NCBI RefSeq assembly: GCF_005239225.2
Contig: NC_133284.1
Coordinates: forward strand, 28,196,339-28,260,338
Direction of reading: 5' to 3'
Length of the DNA: 64,000 nt
Origin: Populus alba
Taxonomy: Eukaryota > Streptophyta > Magnoliopsida > Malpighiales > Salicaceae
Part shown: one piece after another, positions 11,821-24,100 of the stretch
Numbering within the stretch: the stretch's first letter is position 1
Layout of the letters: each line of letters begins with the position of its first letter
Position numbers and translations under genes: made by a program
Notes under the pieces: model-generated
Told to the model about the DNA's origin: nothing
The model's input: only the letters and a program-made list of their open reading frames with translations
Databases searched by the model: none

Positions 11821-12007
11821 GGGCGTAAAGGAAGTAGCTATCTCCTCCACCGCTTTAGAGTTAATACACCTTGAGCATCTCTGAATCACGGCTCTCTTCC
11901 TTCGAGGAAACCTGCCCTCCTCCTCCTCCTAGTATATCAAGTTCTTCCTCTCTTGCTTTCTTCGTCTTATTTTTCTTATTCTAAGTTAAAACAAAGAAAA
12001 AAGCAAC

Positions 12008-15000
12008 ATGTCAAGCGCTTTGGATATGTCCCTCGACGATATCATCAAAAATAGCAAAAAGCCCGGATCCGCTAACTTCCGGGGCCGTGGTCGAGGCCAC
12101 CCTTCCGGAGCAGGTCCTGCTCGTCGCTTCCCTAACCGCGCCGCCAATCGTTCAGCTCCTTATACCGCCGCTAAGGTACACACACTTTCTCTCTTGAAAA
12201 TCAGCTAGAATGAGTTTCGATATTTTGTTTTTTTAATAATTTTTTTCTGTGTTGTTCTCAGGCTCCGGAAAGCACGTGGCAACACGACATGTTCAGGGAT
12301 CAATCAGGTCGGACCTCCTCTTTAGAAGGAGCAAAGCTCTATATTTCCAATTTAGATTATGGAGTCTCTAACGAGGACATCAAGGTAATTTTCATTTTTT
12401 CTGCGTTATGGATCTGGATTGTTCTATCAATTTCAAATTTCCCTCTAATTACTATAATTATGTAAGTAAATTGAAGGTTAATCATGTTTAAATTTAGTGT
12501 ATTGTTTAGTAATGATAGATAGTAAACTATGTACAGGAATTGTTTTTGGAAGTGGGTGAACTGAAGAGGTATTCGATCCATTACGATCGGAGTGGCAGAT
12601 CGAAGGTATATATCTCAAGCTTGGCATAACCTACGTACTCTTGATGGATTCTTTGTGTCCTGTTTTGGTTTAGAAACCTCTTTTTTTTAGGGAACGGCAG
12701 AAGTTGTCTTCGCACGACAATCTGAAGCTGTCGCTGCTGTTAAGAGATACAACAATGTTCAGCTTGATGGGAAACCGATGAAGATAGAGATTGTGGGAAC
12801 AAATTTTGTTGCTCCTCCTGCGCTTCCGGCTGCTAATGCTGCTTTTGGAAATTCTAATGGAGTTTCTGGACGGTAATATCTCACCTCCTACTCTGGTCTT
12901 TGTTACTTGTCCACTCTAAATTCCTAATTATGGTTTGTAAAAGAGCAAAATTCTGAGATTTTCTTTTTCTTGGTAGCCTGTTGTCAACTGTGTTGTTCAT
13001 TGTTACTATGATCTCGGTGAATATGTTATCTTCTGAAAAAATGCTGGAAACTTGTGATTTTGATATTGTCATTGGTTGCTAGTGTTGTGCAATTATGCCT
13101 CATTGCTTTTAGAAATTTTGTTCGACATTTATTTCTCTTGTTATAGGAAAATGTGGTCTAATTTTGAGATTTGCTGGCCAATCACAGTACATTATATGCA
13201 TTGTTTCAGAATTTTATATAGTATGATTATCTGCTGGTCAATTAAGTATTTACTTATATATATATATTTCTCACGTTAAAGGCTCTTTGCCCTTTAAACA
13301 TATGATCTTGATATATTGTGTTGGTGTGCATGCTTTTGGTAGTAGTGGGATTTTTGTGCATTTGTTTGTTAGAACTTAAAAGTTAGTCTGACTGGCATTT
13401 GTGTATGGTAGATGCTTTTTCTCACTTTGAGGTCATGGGTATTGTCAGGCATGTCAAAATATCATAATGGTGTCAACTCTCTCTTTGCATTGAGTCTATC
13501 ATTTCATGCCTTCATTGAATTCAATTTTTCAATTTAAAATAAAACCTCGGAGCTCTCTTTTATGTTTCTTTTTAAGATTTAATTTCTAATTGATTTCACT
13601 CAAAAAACTTATCCAAAAATCAAGTTTGCATGTTGTTGTCACCCACTACATTGTGGAGTTAAAACATGAAAATGGATTTGTGACAAGCACAACCTTGCAA
13701 CCTCATTATTTAACAGTGACTTTGGAGGGGAATATTTAAGCAAGGGAAATTTATAGTTTCATTAAATTTCTTGCAAATGAGGATTATGTTTGAGAAATAT
13801 AAAGTATCTGCTAAGGTTTATTTATTTTTCCCTTTTCTCTTTCCTTGCTGAAATTGGAACATTTATGTCTCTTATTTTCGAGTCCAAATTTGACAGAATT
13901 ATTTATGAATGATTTTCACACACCTCTTTCATTAATTCATCAACATATAAATACAAAAGAAGTTAAGAAGGTTTGTTACAGATTCTAGAGATTGCAATTG
14001 ATATATACAACTAAGAAAGATTTAAACAAATCAATTTTGAATAAGTCATAGCATTATCCTAGGACTAACAATAACATAAGTTAGTTAGAACACACATTAG
14101 TCTTCTGTTATGCCCCCGCAAGATGGAGTACGGGTGAGAACTCCAATCTTGGATTTGAGATGAATGAATCGTTGTCTAGGAAGAGGCTTGGTAAGAGTAT
14201 CAACATGTTGATCTTCAGAGTAATCATGAGCAACACGGAGAACACCACTTTGCACTTGATCGCGAATAAAATGGAAATGAATAGCAACATGCTTCATTCT
14301 TGAGTGAAAAACAGGGTTGGAACAAAGTTGGGTAACCCCAACATTTTCACAATAAATGACTGGACAATAGGGAAGCTTAATACCAAGATTAGTTAAAAGT
14401 GAACAAAGCCAATTTAGTTCAACAACAATATTGGCAACAAAGTAATATTCTGCCTCTGTGGATGATCTGGCCATAGTCCGTTGCTTTTTAAAGCTCCAGG
14501 AAATAAGAATTTTGCCAAGATAAACAACATAGGCCCTTGTGGAGCAAAGCATGTTTTTGTTGCCAGCCCAATCAACATCAGAGAAGGCGTGCAAACTGAG
14601 AGAGGAGTAAAAAAAACATGTAAACTAATGGATGAGTTATGATAAAGTTGTAAACCATCATCAATAGTACCACACAAATAGCATAAGAGTTGTTTCACAA
14701 AGGATCAATGCTCAGTTGTTGGGCAATGCATATACTGGGAGAGTTTGTTGACAACAAAGGCATTATCTGGCCTAATGATGAGTAGATACTGAAGGCTGCC
14801 TACCACTTGATGATACTTGGATGGATCACACAAAGGAGTGCTTGAATTAACATGAGAGGGTGACTTGTTGGGATTGGAGTGAGCATAGACTTGGCATTAG
14901 ACATATGAGTATGAGTTAAAAGGTCCTTAATATATCGCATTTGAGAAAGTAACACCATTTTTGTTGGAGACAACCTTGACACCTAAAAAATAAGTTAAGA

Positions 15001-18000
15001 GGCCAAGATCCTTGAGGGAAAAACGATGAGCTAGAGTTGTGACAAATTGATTGACAATGGCAGTAGTGTTATTCGTAAGGACAATGTCATTGACATCCAC
15101 AAGAAGATATATGATATGACCAACAACATTGTAGACAAATAGAGAAGAATCAACATGTGAAATTGTAAATCCTGAAGCAAGAAGAAAATGGCGCAGTCTT
15201 TGATACCAAGCTCGAGGTGCCTGTTCTAGGCCATAAATTGCTTTCCAGAGTTTGCATACATGTGTTAGAGTGGTCTTTATCAATAAATCCTAGTGGTTGA
15301 GACATGTATATAGTTTCAAAAAGGTTGCCTTAAAGGAAAGCATTGTTGACATCAAGCTGTCTTAAACACCAGCCACGGCTGATAGCAATATTGAGTACAA
15401 CACAAATGGATGTTGGTTTGACCACAAGGTGGAATGTGCCATGAAAATCAATTCTAGGATGTTGGTGAAAGCCTTTGGCTACAGGGTGAGCTTTGAACCT
15501 GTCAATAGTACCATCAAAGTTACATTTAGTTCGAAAAATCCACTCACAACCAGCTAGAATTTGGTGTTTTTGGGGGAACTAAGTGCCATGTGCCATTCTG
15601 AACCAAAGCATCATACTCGTTAGACATTGCCCGACACCATTTAGGATTTTTTGGAGCTTGGGTCACCGTGTTGGGTTCAAGGTCATGGGCTTTGGAGAGT
15701 TGATTGTGAAGGTTCATCTTTTGTAGAGGTTTGTAGATGTTCTTGGTCTAGTGGTCATGTTGTGAGTGGTTTGAGTGTGAGTTTCAGGTGGGTGCAAGTT
15801 GGAAGTTTTTTTTTTTTTTTGGGGTGGGGGTGGGGGTTGAAGATATAGGAGGTACAATGTCAAGTGAGTTTATGGTGTCGGAGGTGATAGGCATGAAGGA
15901 TATCACTGGAGCTTCACAAGAGAGTTGTTGAGGAGCATGATGGAGTGGCATGAACAGAGTTGTGGAGGATACTGTAAGGGGTTTTGGGAACCAAGTGGCA
16001 ACATAGTTAGGTTGAGGATGAGGTGATGTGGGGGAGAGATGGATGAATGGAAACGAGGACTCAACAAACTTAACATGCTTAGAGACATATTTTAGAAGTG
16101 GAGGGATCAAGACAATAATATGCACTTTGAGTAGAGGAATAGCCAATGAACACACATGGTTTGGAACATGAATCTAGTTTATGATTGGTATAAGGAGGAA
16201 GCCAGGGGTAACAAAGACAGCCAAAGATTTGTAATTTGGAGTAATTGGGAGCTGTTCCGAAAATTGTTTCATATGGGGAGGAGAGATGGAAGGTTGGAGT
16301 AGGCATTCAATTGATTAAATAAATAGATGTGGCAAATGCATATGACCACTAAGTTAGAGGAAGAGAGGTATGAATAAGGCTAAACTAGTTTCCACAATAT
16401 GAAGACGATGCCTTTTAGAAAAACCATTGTGTTCAGATGTATTCACCACCATTATCAGAATATAAAGTCTTGATGGTTTTGTTGAAGTACTTTTCAACAA
16501 TGGTTTTAAATCAAATAAAAATAGGTTTGACATCTGATTTTTGTTTTAGAGGGTAAAACCATACATATTTGGTGAAGTGAGCAAGAAAGATGACATAGTA
16601 TTTAAGCTACTGATGACATAGTATTTAAACCCATTAGTAGAGATTATTGGTGAGGTCCAAACATCAGAAAAAATAGTCTTAAAAGGATTAGATGAGAGGA
16701 TTGAGGATTTGGAGAATGACATTTTATGGCTTTTATTACATAGACAAGAATTACAAAAAGAATTAGAGGAAAAAAGAGAGGAGGAAGAGCCTAGTTTATT
16801 ATTGGAAATATTAAGTTTTAAAATTGAAAGAGCTAGATGTTCGAGTCTATGTTGCCATGTAGAGGAGGAAGTCTGTATGCTAGAAAATGCAAGAATTGGG
16901 GAAGAGACTAGCCACTCATACACACCATCTTTAGTGCGGCCCTCGTGCGAAGATCCTTCACAATAAAAAATGATGATAAGAATTCAATGGAAACATTGTT
17001 TGTACGAAAAAATTGAGAAATGGAAATGAGATTTTTTCATTGCATGAATACAAAGAACATTGTTTAATTGAAAGGAGTTGTGTAAGTGTTTTGGGAGAGA
17101 GTAGAACTAGTGTGGGTAATTGGGATACCTGAGCCATCTCTAATTATAATGTCATTTGAGCCAGTGCATGGAGGATGTAGGGAAGGATTGCTAAAGTCAG
17201 AAGTAACATGGTGCAAAGCTCCACTGTCTAAGAGCCAGGTTGGTTCAGTAACCAGCAACATAATGTGCACGTGGTTGTTATGGTGAGGTTGGATGAGTGG
17301 ATGAAGTTGAGGAGTTGTTGGGCAAGTTAATTGGAACCAGTCGAAAGGAGGGGCACCTTTTGGCCGTGTGGCCTTGTAGCCCGCAGATTTGGAAATATCC
17401 TTAGTATGGATGAAAGGGACGATTGCTAGGAGATGAAAATGGTCCACCATTTGATAGTGTGGAATACTGATTGGTATTATTGTTGGATGGACACCAAGAA
17501 CTATGAGAGCTGGAGCCTGAGTGAGGTCGCCACGATGTTGTGTTTCGGCTGGTGGGACTTGTAGTAGCTGGGAAGGGAGATGGTTTTGGCCTCCTTGTTT
17601 GTAAGGAGGCTTCAAAGTAGAGCAATTTTTCATGAAGTTCTTCAAAGTTAATTGAGGAATCTCTGGCTTGAATGACACGAACTAGTTTCTTGTAATTATC
17701 CCCAAGACCATCTAGGACTTCCTCTATGAGATCCTATGTATCAAGTGAGACTCCAAGAAGAGCTAGTTCATCAAATCATGCTTTTATGGTTTGTAAAAAT
17801 TCAGACACGCTTTTAGAACCTTTTGTGAGGTTCTAAAGTTGAGTTTTAATATGTTTGATGTGTCAACGAGAGGGCTTGGCGTAAGTGTTGGCCAAGATAG
17901 TCCATGCTTCACGTGAAGCTTTGGATTGAGCAATGAATGGAATAATGGTCGGGGAGAGGGAGCCAATGATGGATGTTAGAATGAGCTGGTCTTGTTTGAT

Positions 18001-19459
18001 CCAGAGAATATGTTCTGGATTAGGGATGGTGGTGTTATTGTGAGGGAGGTTGGCGGGTGGACATGGTTTTGATCCATCAATATAGCCTAGGAGGTCATAC
18101 CTAATGAATGAGGTATGAAACTGCAATTTTCAGGAGATGTATTTGCTGGATGGTAGTGTTAATGGTGATAAGGGTATTATGAGTTTCATTGTTGTTGTGA
18201 ATGATGGTGTGAGAAGAGTTGATGGCCATGAGTGAGAGAAAGCTAAGAAAGAAAGAGAAAAATTGGCTATCACTTAGATTAGCTTTGATACCATGACATA
18301 ATTATTGATGAATGATTTTCACACACCTCTTTCATTAATTCATCAATGTATAAATACAGAAGAAGTTAAGAAGGTTTGTTACAGATTCTAGAGATTGCAA
18401 TTGATATATACAGCTAAGAAAGATTTAAACAAATCAATTGTGAATGATTCATAGCATTATCCTAGGACTAACAATGACAGAAGTTAGTTAGAACACACAT
18501 TAGTCTTCTGTTAAAATCTAAGTAAGATAGGAATATTTCAAGCTTATTAATATGCATGTAGTCATTTGGTAGCAGAGATTATGAATGAAAGTGCATCTGT
18601 TTGGTTATCATTTAAGGAGTGATTCCGTAATCTCTAGGGTGATGCTTAGGTTTTCTTCCCTGTAGGCGCGAGTCCTAGAAATCCTACTTGTGTGATGCTA
18701 GCAGCCTCACACATTTATCCATATTTCAGTTTTAAAATCTCAAATCCTTTTCTTCTTTGATCTAAACCCTAAAATCTCCAATTTTCCCGACTCTAACCTA
18801 CCACAAAACACTTGTAGGACAAAATAAAATATGCCCTAAATCATGTAGATCCTCTAATAATCACCTCTTTGTGAAATTATTTATTTTTATCTTTTAATTT
18901 GGTTGAGTCATGTACTTCAGTGATTCAAAGTTGTACCTGAATTACAAAACTCGTAATCATATCTGGCTCATCAAGCCATTCATCCAGTTTTGTGTGTGAT
19001 TTAGAGTTGATAGTTGATTCTTGAGATTTCTACAATGAATTGTAAGATTCTTAATTCTGTGTTGATATGTGAGTGAAATACATTTCCATTGATCATCCGA
19101 TCATATATTTCTTTTTAACAAAGGGAAAAACGACCTAAACTTGTTATTAATTGAACTATTATTGTATTCGAGACTGATACATACCGGTATGTGTCTTTGC
19201 TCAGAGAACTGTATAAGAATTGTGATTGTTCTTACTTGTTCATTCATGGGTTCACATGTGGTTATTCTGCAGTGGACGAGGTAGGGGTGGTGCACTGGGA
19301 AGACTGCGTGGCGGTGGTATTGGCGGCGTTGGCGGCGGCGGCGGGCGTGGATTTGGAAGGGGACGCGGACGTGGAAGGGGCCGTGGTGAAAAGGTATCTG
19401 CTGAAGATCTTGATGCAGATCTGGAGAAGTATCATTCAGAAGCTATGCAGATAAATTGA
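12008..19459 (+). CDS. ALY: ALY/REF mRNA export adaptor (THO complex subunit 4-like)
   Basis: Exons 12008-12175, 12262-12384, 12537-12605, 12691-12872 and 19273-19459 give a 242-residue protein. It opens with the conserved box SALDMSLDDIIK, the UAP56/DDX39-binding motif. An RG-rich segment follows, then a single RRM at about residues 80-157 with RNP2 LYISNLDY and RNP1 SKGTAEVVF. A long RGG tract occupies about residues 181-225, and the C-terminal helix is EDLDADLEKYHSEAM. ALY proteins couple splicing and TREX to nuclear mRNA export; the RGG tracts bind RNA. All splice sites are GT-AG and exons 4 and 5 share an arginine codon. Intron 4 is 6,400 bp because a 4,623-bp copia element sits in it; without the element it would be about 1.8 kb. 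Which ALY paralogue this is cannot be decided by eye. Confidence 0.95.
13891..14110 (-). repeat. 3' LTR of the copia element
   Basis: This 220-bp direct repeat begins tgaca and ends tgtta on the plus strand. Its internal side is flanked by tgcccccgcaag, the complement of the polypurine tract. The outer ends are not a perfect TG..CA pair: on the element strand the LTR starts TAACAG and ends TGTCA. Confidence 0.92.
14097..18229 (-). pseudogene. Copia gag-pol remnant, many stops and frameshifts
   Basis: A gag ATG lies at 18229. Gag-like sequence (REAWTILANTY near 17870) is in a different frame and broken by stops. The protease motif LLDSGA is at about 17217-17231. GAG-pre-integrase and integrase remnants occupy about 16080-16923. 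Reverse transcriptase is at about 14800-15650, with the KAIYGLEQAPRAWY block near 15240; its active-site segment reads LLVDVNDI where copia has a YVDD-type motif. The best-preserved part is RNase H (14097-14594), with SSTEAEY and the terminal TKPLPR block. No continuous polyprotein remains, so the element could not mobilise itself. Confidence 0.88.
18282..18293 (-). other. Primer-binding site (tRNA-Met type)
   Basis: On the element strand TGGTATCAAAGC follows the 5' LTR immediately. The usual plant copia site complementary to initiator tRNA-Met is TGGTATCAGAGC, so there is one mismatch. Confidence 0.88.
18294..18513 (-). repeat. 5' LTR of the copia element
   Basis: Same 220-bp repeat as 13891-14110, with about 11 substitutions and no indel. 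On the element strand it ends TGTCA directly against the primer-binding site. Confidence 0.92.
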
Positions 19460-21181
19460 AGTCATTCCTGGTGTCTTGTTGGTTGGTCCAACATCTTTCT
19501 TTCATTGCTTTTGTGTGCTCGATCATGCATCAATGGAACTATCTTCTATGTCTCAGCCAAGTCGTCTTAGTGATTTCACAAATACTTCTTAGAGAGAACT
19601 ATCGTAATCTTTATCGTGGAATTTTGGGGCTGTTATCATGTAATGTTCGGTTAATGGAGAGCTATCTGTATGTAATGTACCGTTGCTTCTTGTTTGGTTA
19701 GCTTTGTGACTTTATAAGTTGGGGTAGGGAGTAGAACTATTTTCTTGTTTTTTCTTAGACAAAGAAAATGCTGTCTGCAAGAAGTGGAGAACCGAACTTT
19801 GACAGGAACTGCCCGATGCTCTAATGTCTACTGGTTGCATCGTCATCATAAAATCAGGGGGATAAGAATGGAGGTAGATTTCTTCATATTTCTTCCATTG
19901 AAATGGATTGTCTTTAACTGTTAGCGCAGGCCCCTTATTAATGTTCTTAATGGCTAGGTTCTTGTTCAAGTTCATCTATTCTGTGCAGTGAAATATCCGT
20001 TCCTTGATTGTTTCATGACCTGCTGATGTAGCTTATTGTAGTGTGAACTGGCATCTCTGCTTCATTCAACCTGATGATGTTGAAAACATAGGTGGTTATA
20101 GAAGTTGGAATATGATTTGCAGTTTGAATGGCAGTGGGTGCTCTGGTTAAACTACACTGACATGGGAGAGCTTTGCTTAGCCATTGCTTTTGGGCTGCAC
20201 AAGCTATTTGATTCTGCTTAGTAGCAGGTTTCAAGCTGTTTTCTGGTTCATCCATTGCTCCGTTGGAGTATTACGGCTAACATCAGTTATGGCCGCGGTC
20301 ATTCCAGCAGCTTATGACTGCTACTTTGTACAAGTGAATTAGGTAGGAGAAGCCTGGGAGTGAGAGCTAGTTTTACGTGGATGCCCTGAATCTCCTGATA
20401 CCTAGCCTGCCCTTGCTTCTGAACTCAGCTGGTACACACCCTTAAGAGTCCTTTATGTTTGCTGCAAATCATCTTGGACCAGAGGGTAAATCTAACAGCT
20501 CTTGAATTGCATTTTGAAACCTGAAGTTGCATCCAGCAATGAAGCCTCTTGTCAATTCTATTATCTCCGTTTTTGGATTTTTGTGCCGGAGCTTGTCTTT
20601 CATGCTATAGGTGTTTTACATGTCCACTTCAAAAAAGGAAAAAAAAAAAGGCTATAGCTCACTCCCCGTCAAGTTCACACGCTGTTCCTCAACAGAAATT
20701 TGTCAACGTCAGGTCATTCTCCACCAATTTTTCTGGAATCAGGCTGCCTTTCCACAGTTTTTCTTCCCATATCCCTCGCGGATCTCACCACCGCAGTTCT
20801 ATGTCCATTCAAACACCGTTACGTCTGTTTCGGATTCAAAGTCAACCGAACTTTTAAGTTCAATGCAGCCCTGACCGGCGCTTTGAAAATAGCGTGCAAA
20901 TTCTTTTCTGGGAAGTATTCCATTCAAACACAACCGATAATTCAAATAAACTTGACCAATTAGAGTAATGTCAAGAATACAATTTAGTTATGCATCCATT
21001 TATAATATATATGTTAGAAAACTAACATATATATGGAAATTACCCTCAAAAGACTAAAACGAGAGGGTAACTCAAGCAGAAGGAATGCACTTGTACAACA
21101 CAAAATAACATGAAATGCTACACGTATTCAAGCTGAAAGAGCAAGTGTAAGCTTCAGGGGAGCTGATTTTGGCGTCAGCGT
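19460..21181. other. Spacer between ALY and an unnamed minus-strand gene
   Basis: The first few hundred bases should be the ALY 3' UTR. Short frames up to 102 codons exist on both strands near 19700-20960, but none shows a domain. A perfect 13-bp hairpin lies at 21005-21034. No other gene is supported. Confidence 0.5.
21005..21034. other. Perfect 13-bp inverted repeat (hairpin)
   Basis: The arms atatatatgttag (21005-21017) and ctaacatatatat (21022-21034) are exact reverse complements around an aaaa loop. It lies about 150 bp past the stop codon of the minus-strand gene and may fall in its 3' UTR. Confidence 0.8.
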
Positions 21182-24100
21182 TTAGCAGTTCTTTGGCTCT
21201 CTCAGCTTATCCCAGCTAGAAAACAACAGCCCCAGCAGAGAATAGAATACGGCCTTGATGCAAGATATTATGAAGTTCCAACATGAAGATGGCCAGTACC
21301 ATGGATATAGCAGTCGAAAAAACAGGCTTATGAAATGCCGAGGATACCGTCCAACCTGCGGCGGACAATTAATATCATTGCCAAAGACATGACAGGTATG
21401 CACTAGGAATGTGGAATCATGCATCAACTCAAGTTTCTTTTCCAAGTCAATAATTATTCAGGCATGATAAAAAAAAGCTGTAAATGCACCTCATCATCTC
21501 AAGGATAGTATCATTTGATACAAATACCACATTGCATAAAAAATGACTTGTTGATTATACATTCAATACCTAAATATGCACTTTCATGACAGTTCATTAA
21601 TGAAATTTGCCAAGTAACTGGGCAGACGCCACTAACAACCAGGGAAAAAAGCACTCACGGGGAAAAGCAAATCCAAAGCATCCCAGGCAGCATGACGGAC
21701 AGCTCTAGTGGGATACATTGGACCGCCAGGAGAAGTAAAGCTATACAGACATGCCTTTAATCTTGTACTTGTGGTCATTCTCAATTCCATGCCTGCAGAA
21801 ATTAATTACACTACCCTACTCAGAATAACGTGCAATTATATCAGGTCAGTTCAATGTTAGACACTATTTTTTGAAAAGAGATGAATAATACCACCTTGGA
21901 GAACTTTAATTTGTGAAAGGTAATGCAATAGAACTGGCTCCACCTTTAACTTTAGAAGCTGAAAAGCAAAAGAATTTGGAGACCATATGAATACGCAAAT
22001 GTATTCTCTACAGGCAAGAAAGTAAAACCACTATAAAAAACAAATGCCCTAAGGACTGTACATAGAACATACCTGATCTGCAAGTTCAATAACAAAGAAG
22101 TCTGCTGGACCACCAACCAAGAAAGCATTTGGAAAAATAGGAAATTTTTTTAAGAAGCTGTCGATCTTGTCAACTGCACAGACCATATAAGAAAATGACA
22201 ACCCATTTGTTGTTCAAGATTGAATCTATACAATCTATACAGCTTACCTGAGTTGTAAAAGAGTATGAACCTTGAGAGTAAAAGAAACAGTTCCCTCTGG
22301 GCCTGATTTAATGGAAGACTGACATTATTTTGCAATGCAAACGCCGATCAAGGAAATTTTCACTACATGTGCCAACTAAATGATAATTTCGAAGTCCACG
22401 CCATAATATTTGTAGGCGTGCAATCAAAGGCAAGCATGCATAAAAAAAAGAGCCATGTAAGAGTGAAACATCAATGCCTGACCTGCACTGGAATTCTGTT
22501 CAACCGCATAGGGACCAAGGCAACTTCCTCAAGGAGATACTGAAATTAACAAGGACAGAGGTTAAGGAGGAAGATGAAATAATTATACAGAGACCGTAAT
22601 TCTACCATGTATATCCAGTAGGAGGGATTGCATTACATTGTTGGCAGGACACTTGCCTGAAATAGGGACTGGAAATGCCTTTTGTTTGTTTGGATGTCAA
22701 TCCTGCAAAGTTTTACCAGGTTCAAGTCATTGTTGCATGCTTGGAATGGGAGAATAGACAGAGTTCCCAACAATCATTAGTAATTAGCAGCCCAATTGAA
22801 CTTCAAAATCCTTTGATTCCTAGTAGCCACTAAATGACTACCATCCAAAGCTTGCTGATATTCTTACCACAAAACATTTGTAGCACCTTGAACAAGAGCA
22901 GATGAGAAACGAACAAGTACTTCAGTATTATCCAGCTGAGCATCAAAAAGCTGCAGAAAACATGAGTGCAACTCGATGATATATGGTCACCACTGATGGA
23001 ATATAGAACTATAATTTCCCATAAGATTTTAATGTTTCAAATAAATCTGGATGGTCAACATAAAAAAAGAAAACATAAACTTTGGAATTGCATTCATGCA
23101 GAGCAACCCATATGATAACCTTCAACCACACACACATCTGAATTCAACAAAAACACAGATTCAGGAAATAAACTAACCTAAATTATTGCTCAAATTTCAA
23201 ACCTTATTTTCTTTTTAAATAGCAACACCTTCCCAAATCAAGTGAAAACCCAAAATTGGTATGTCATTTAAGCCCAAACTTGAATATAATAACTTCTAAT
23301 TTTGAACAATAGCACATAAATGATGAAACAATGTCTAAAATGATGAAACAAGCCCTAATCTATCCGTAGAAGCCACAAAACATGGTTTGCACATGTTAGG
23401 AATCTCTGCCAAAGATCCAAGACATGTCAAATGTGAAAATAGCGTCTACCCTGGGATACAAGACACATATTGGTATCTCTTAAATCCACAATTTATGTGA
23501 ATAGTGGTTAATAATAGCAGTCGTCACCTTAAGGAAAGAATTTGAAATGTAAAGAAATCTAGCATAGATTGAGAAACAAGCATTTATTTTTTCCTTTTCC
23601 TTTACAGCTAAAAGAGCAATTTCAACCCCTTTCATTTCCACGTTTTCCATTGCAAGCAATTCTATATTATATTTCATCAAGTTTGGAACAGTCAAAATTA
23701 CAACCTGCCAGAGCCTACACTGTTTTGTCATTGGGAAGTTCAAATAAATTGCATTGCAACGAAGGAACAGCAAACAATAGATCAACTTGACGACCTACAT
23801 ATGCAACGAATACAGACGGCAGCAAAGAAGAAATCTTGAGAGGCTTCCTTGCTTGACATTCAACAAGCAATCAGGCGTGGAAAATATGGGTTTATATCAA
23901 GCTCTCAAAAGACTTGTGTTAAATATCATTAACATATGTAATTCTTTGTGGATGGAAAAGAGAACAAACATTACTGGAACTCAGACAAGATTGCATACCC
24001 ATTTATGGAACAAAAGAGAGAAAATATGTGATGCAAATGACTGGCTCCAGAGTTGGACAATCAGATGAAGAATTTGTTTTCCACTCTCAGGCACCCAAAC

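Larger units (their letters stand above)
13891..18513 (-). mobile_element. Ty1/copia LTR retrotransposon, decayed, in ALY intron 4
   Basis: Two direct 220-bp LTRs (13891-14110 and 18294-18513) bound the element. A primer-binding site follows the 5' LTR and a G-rich polypurine tract (about 14111-14122) precedes the 3' LTR, so the element is antisense to ALY. The flanks aaatt (13886-13890) and aaatc (18514-18518) look like a 5-bp target duplication with one change. The LTRs differ at about 11 of 220 positions (95% identity), so the insertion is not recent. Remnants of gag, protease, integrase, reverse transcriptase and RNase H occur in copia order. The total length is only slightly short of autonomous copia elements, but the frames are broken many times. 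Confidence 0.93.

Noticed and set aside
12357..13279. Short frames inside ALY introns
   Set aside because: They overlap clearly defined exons or intron sequence of ALY and show no domain.
20549..20963. Overlapping plus-strand frames of 87-102 codons
   Set aside because: Three frames overlap with unrelated composition and none resembles a known protein; likely chance in moderate-GC spacer.
23480..23785. 101-codon minus-strand frame, considered as an exon of the unknown gene
   Set aside because: Including it disturbs the phase. Joining the exon ending at 23999 directly to the one starting at 22950 gives a continuous protein.
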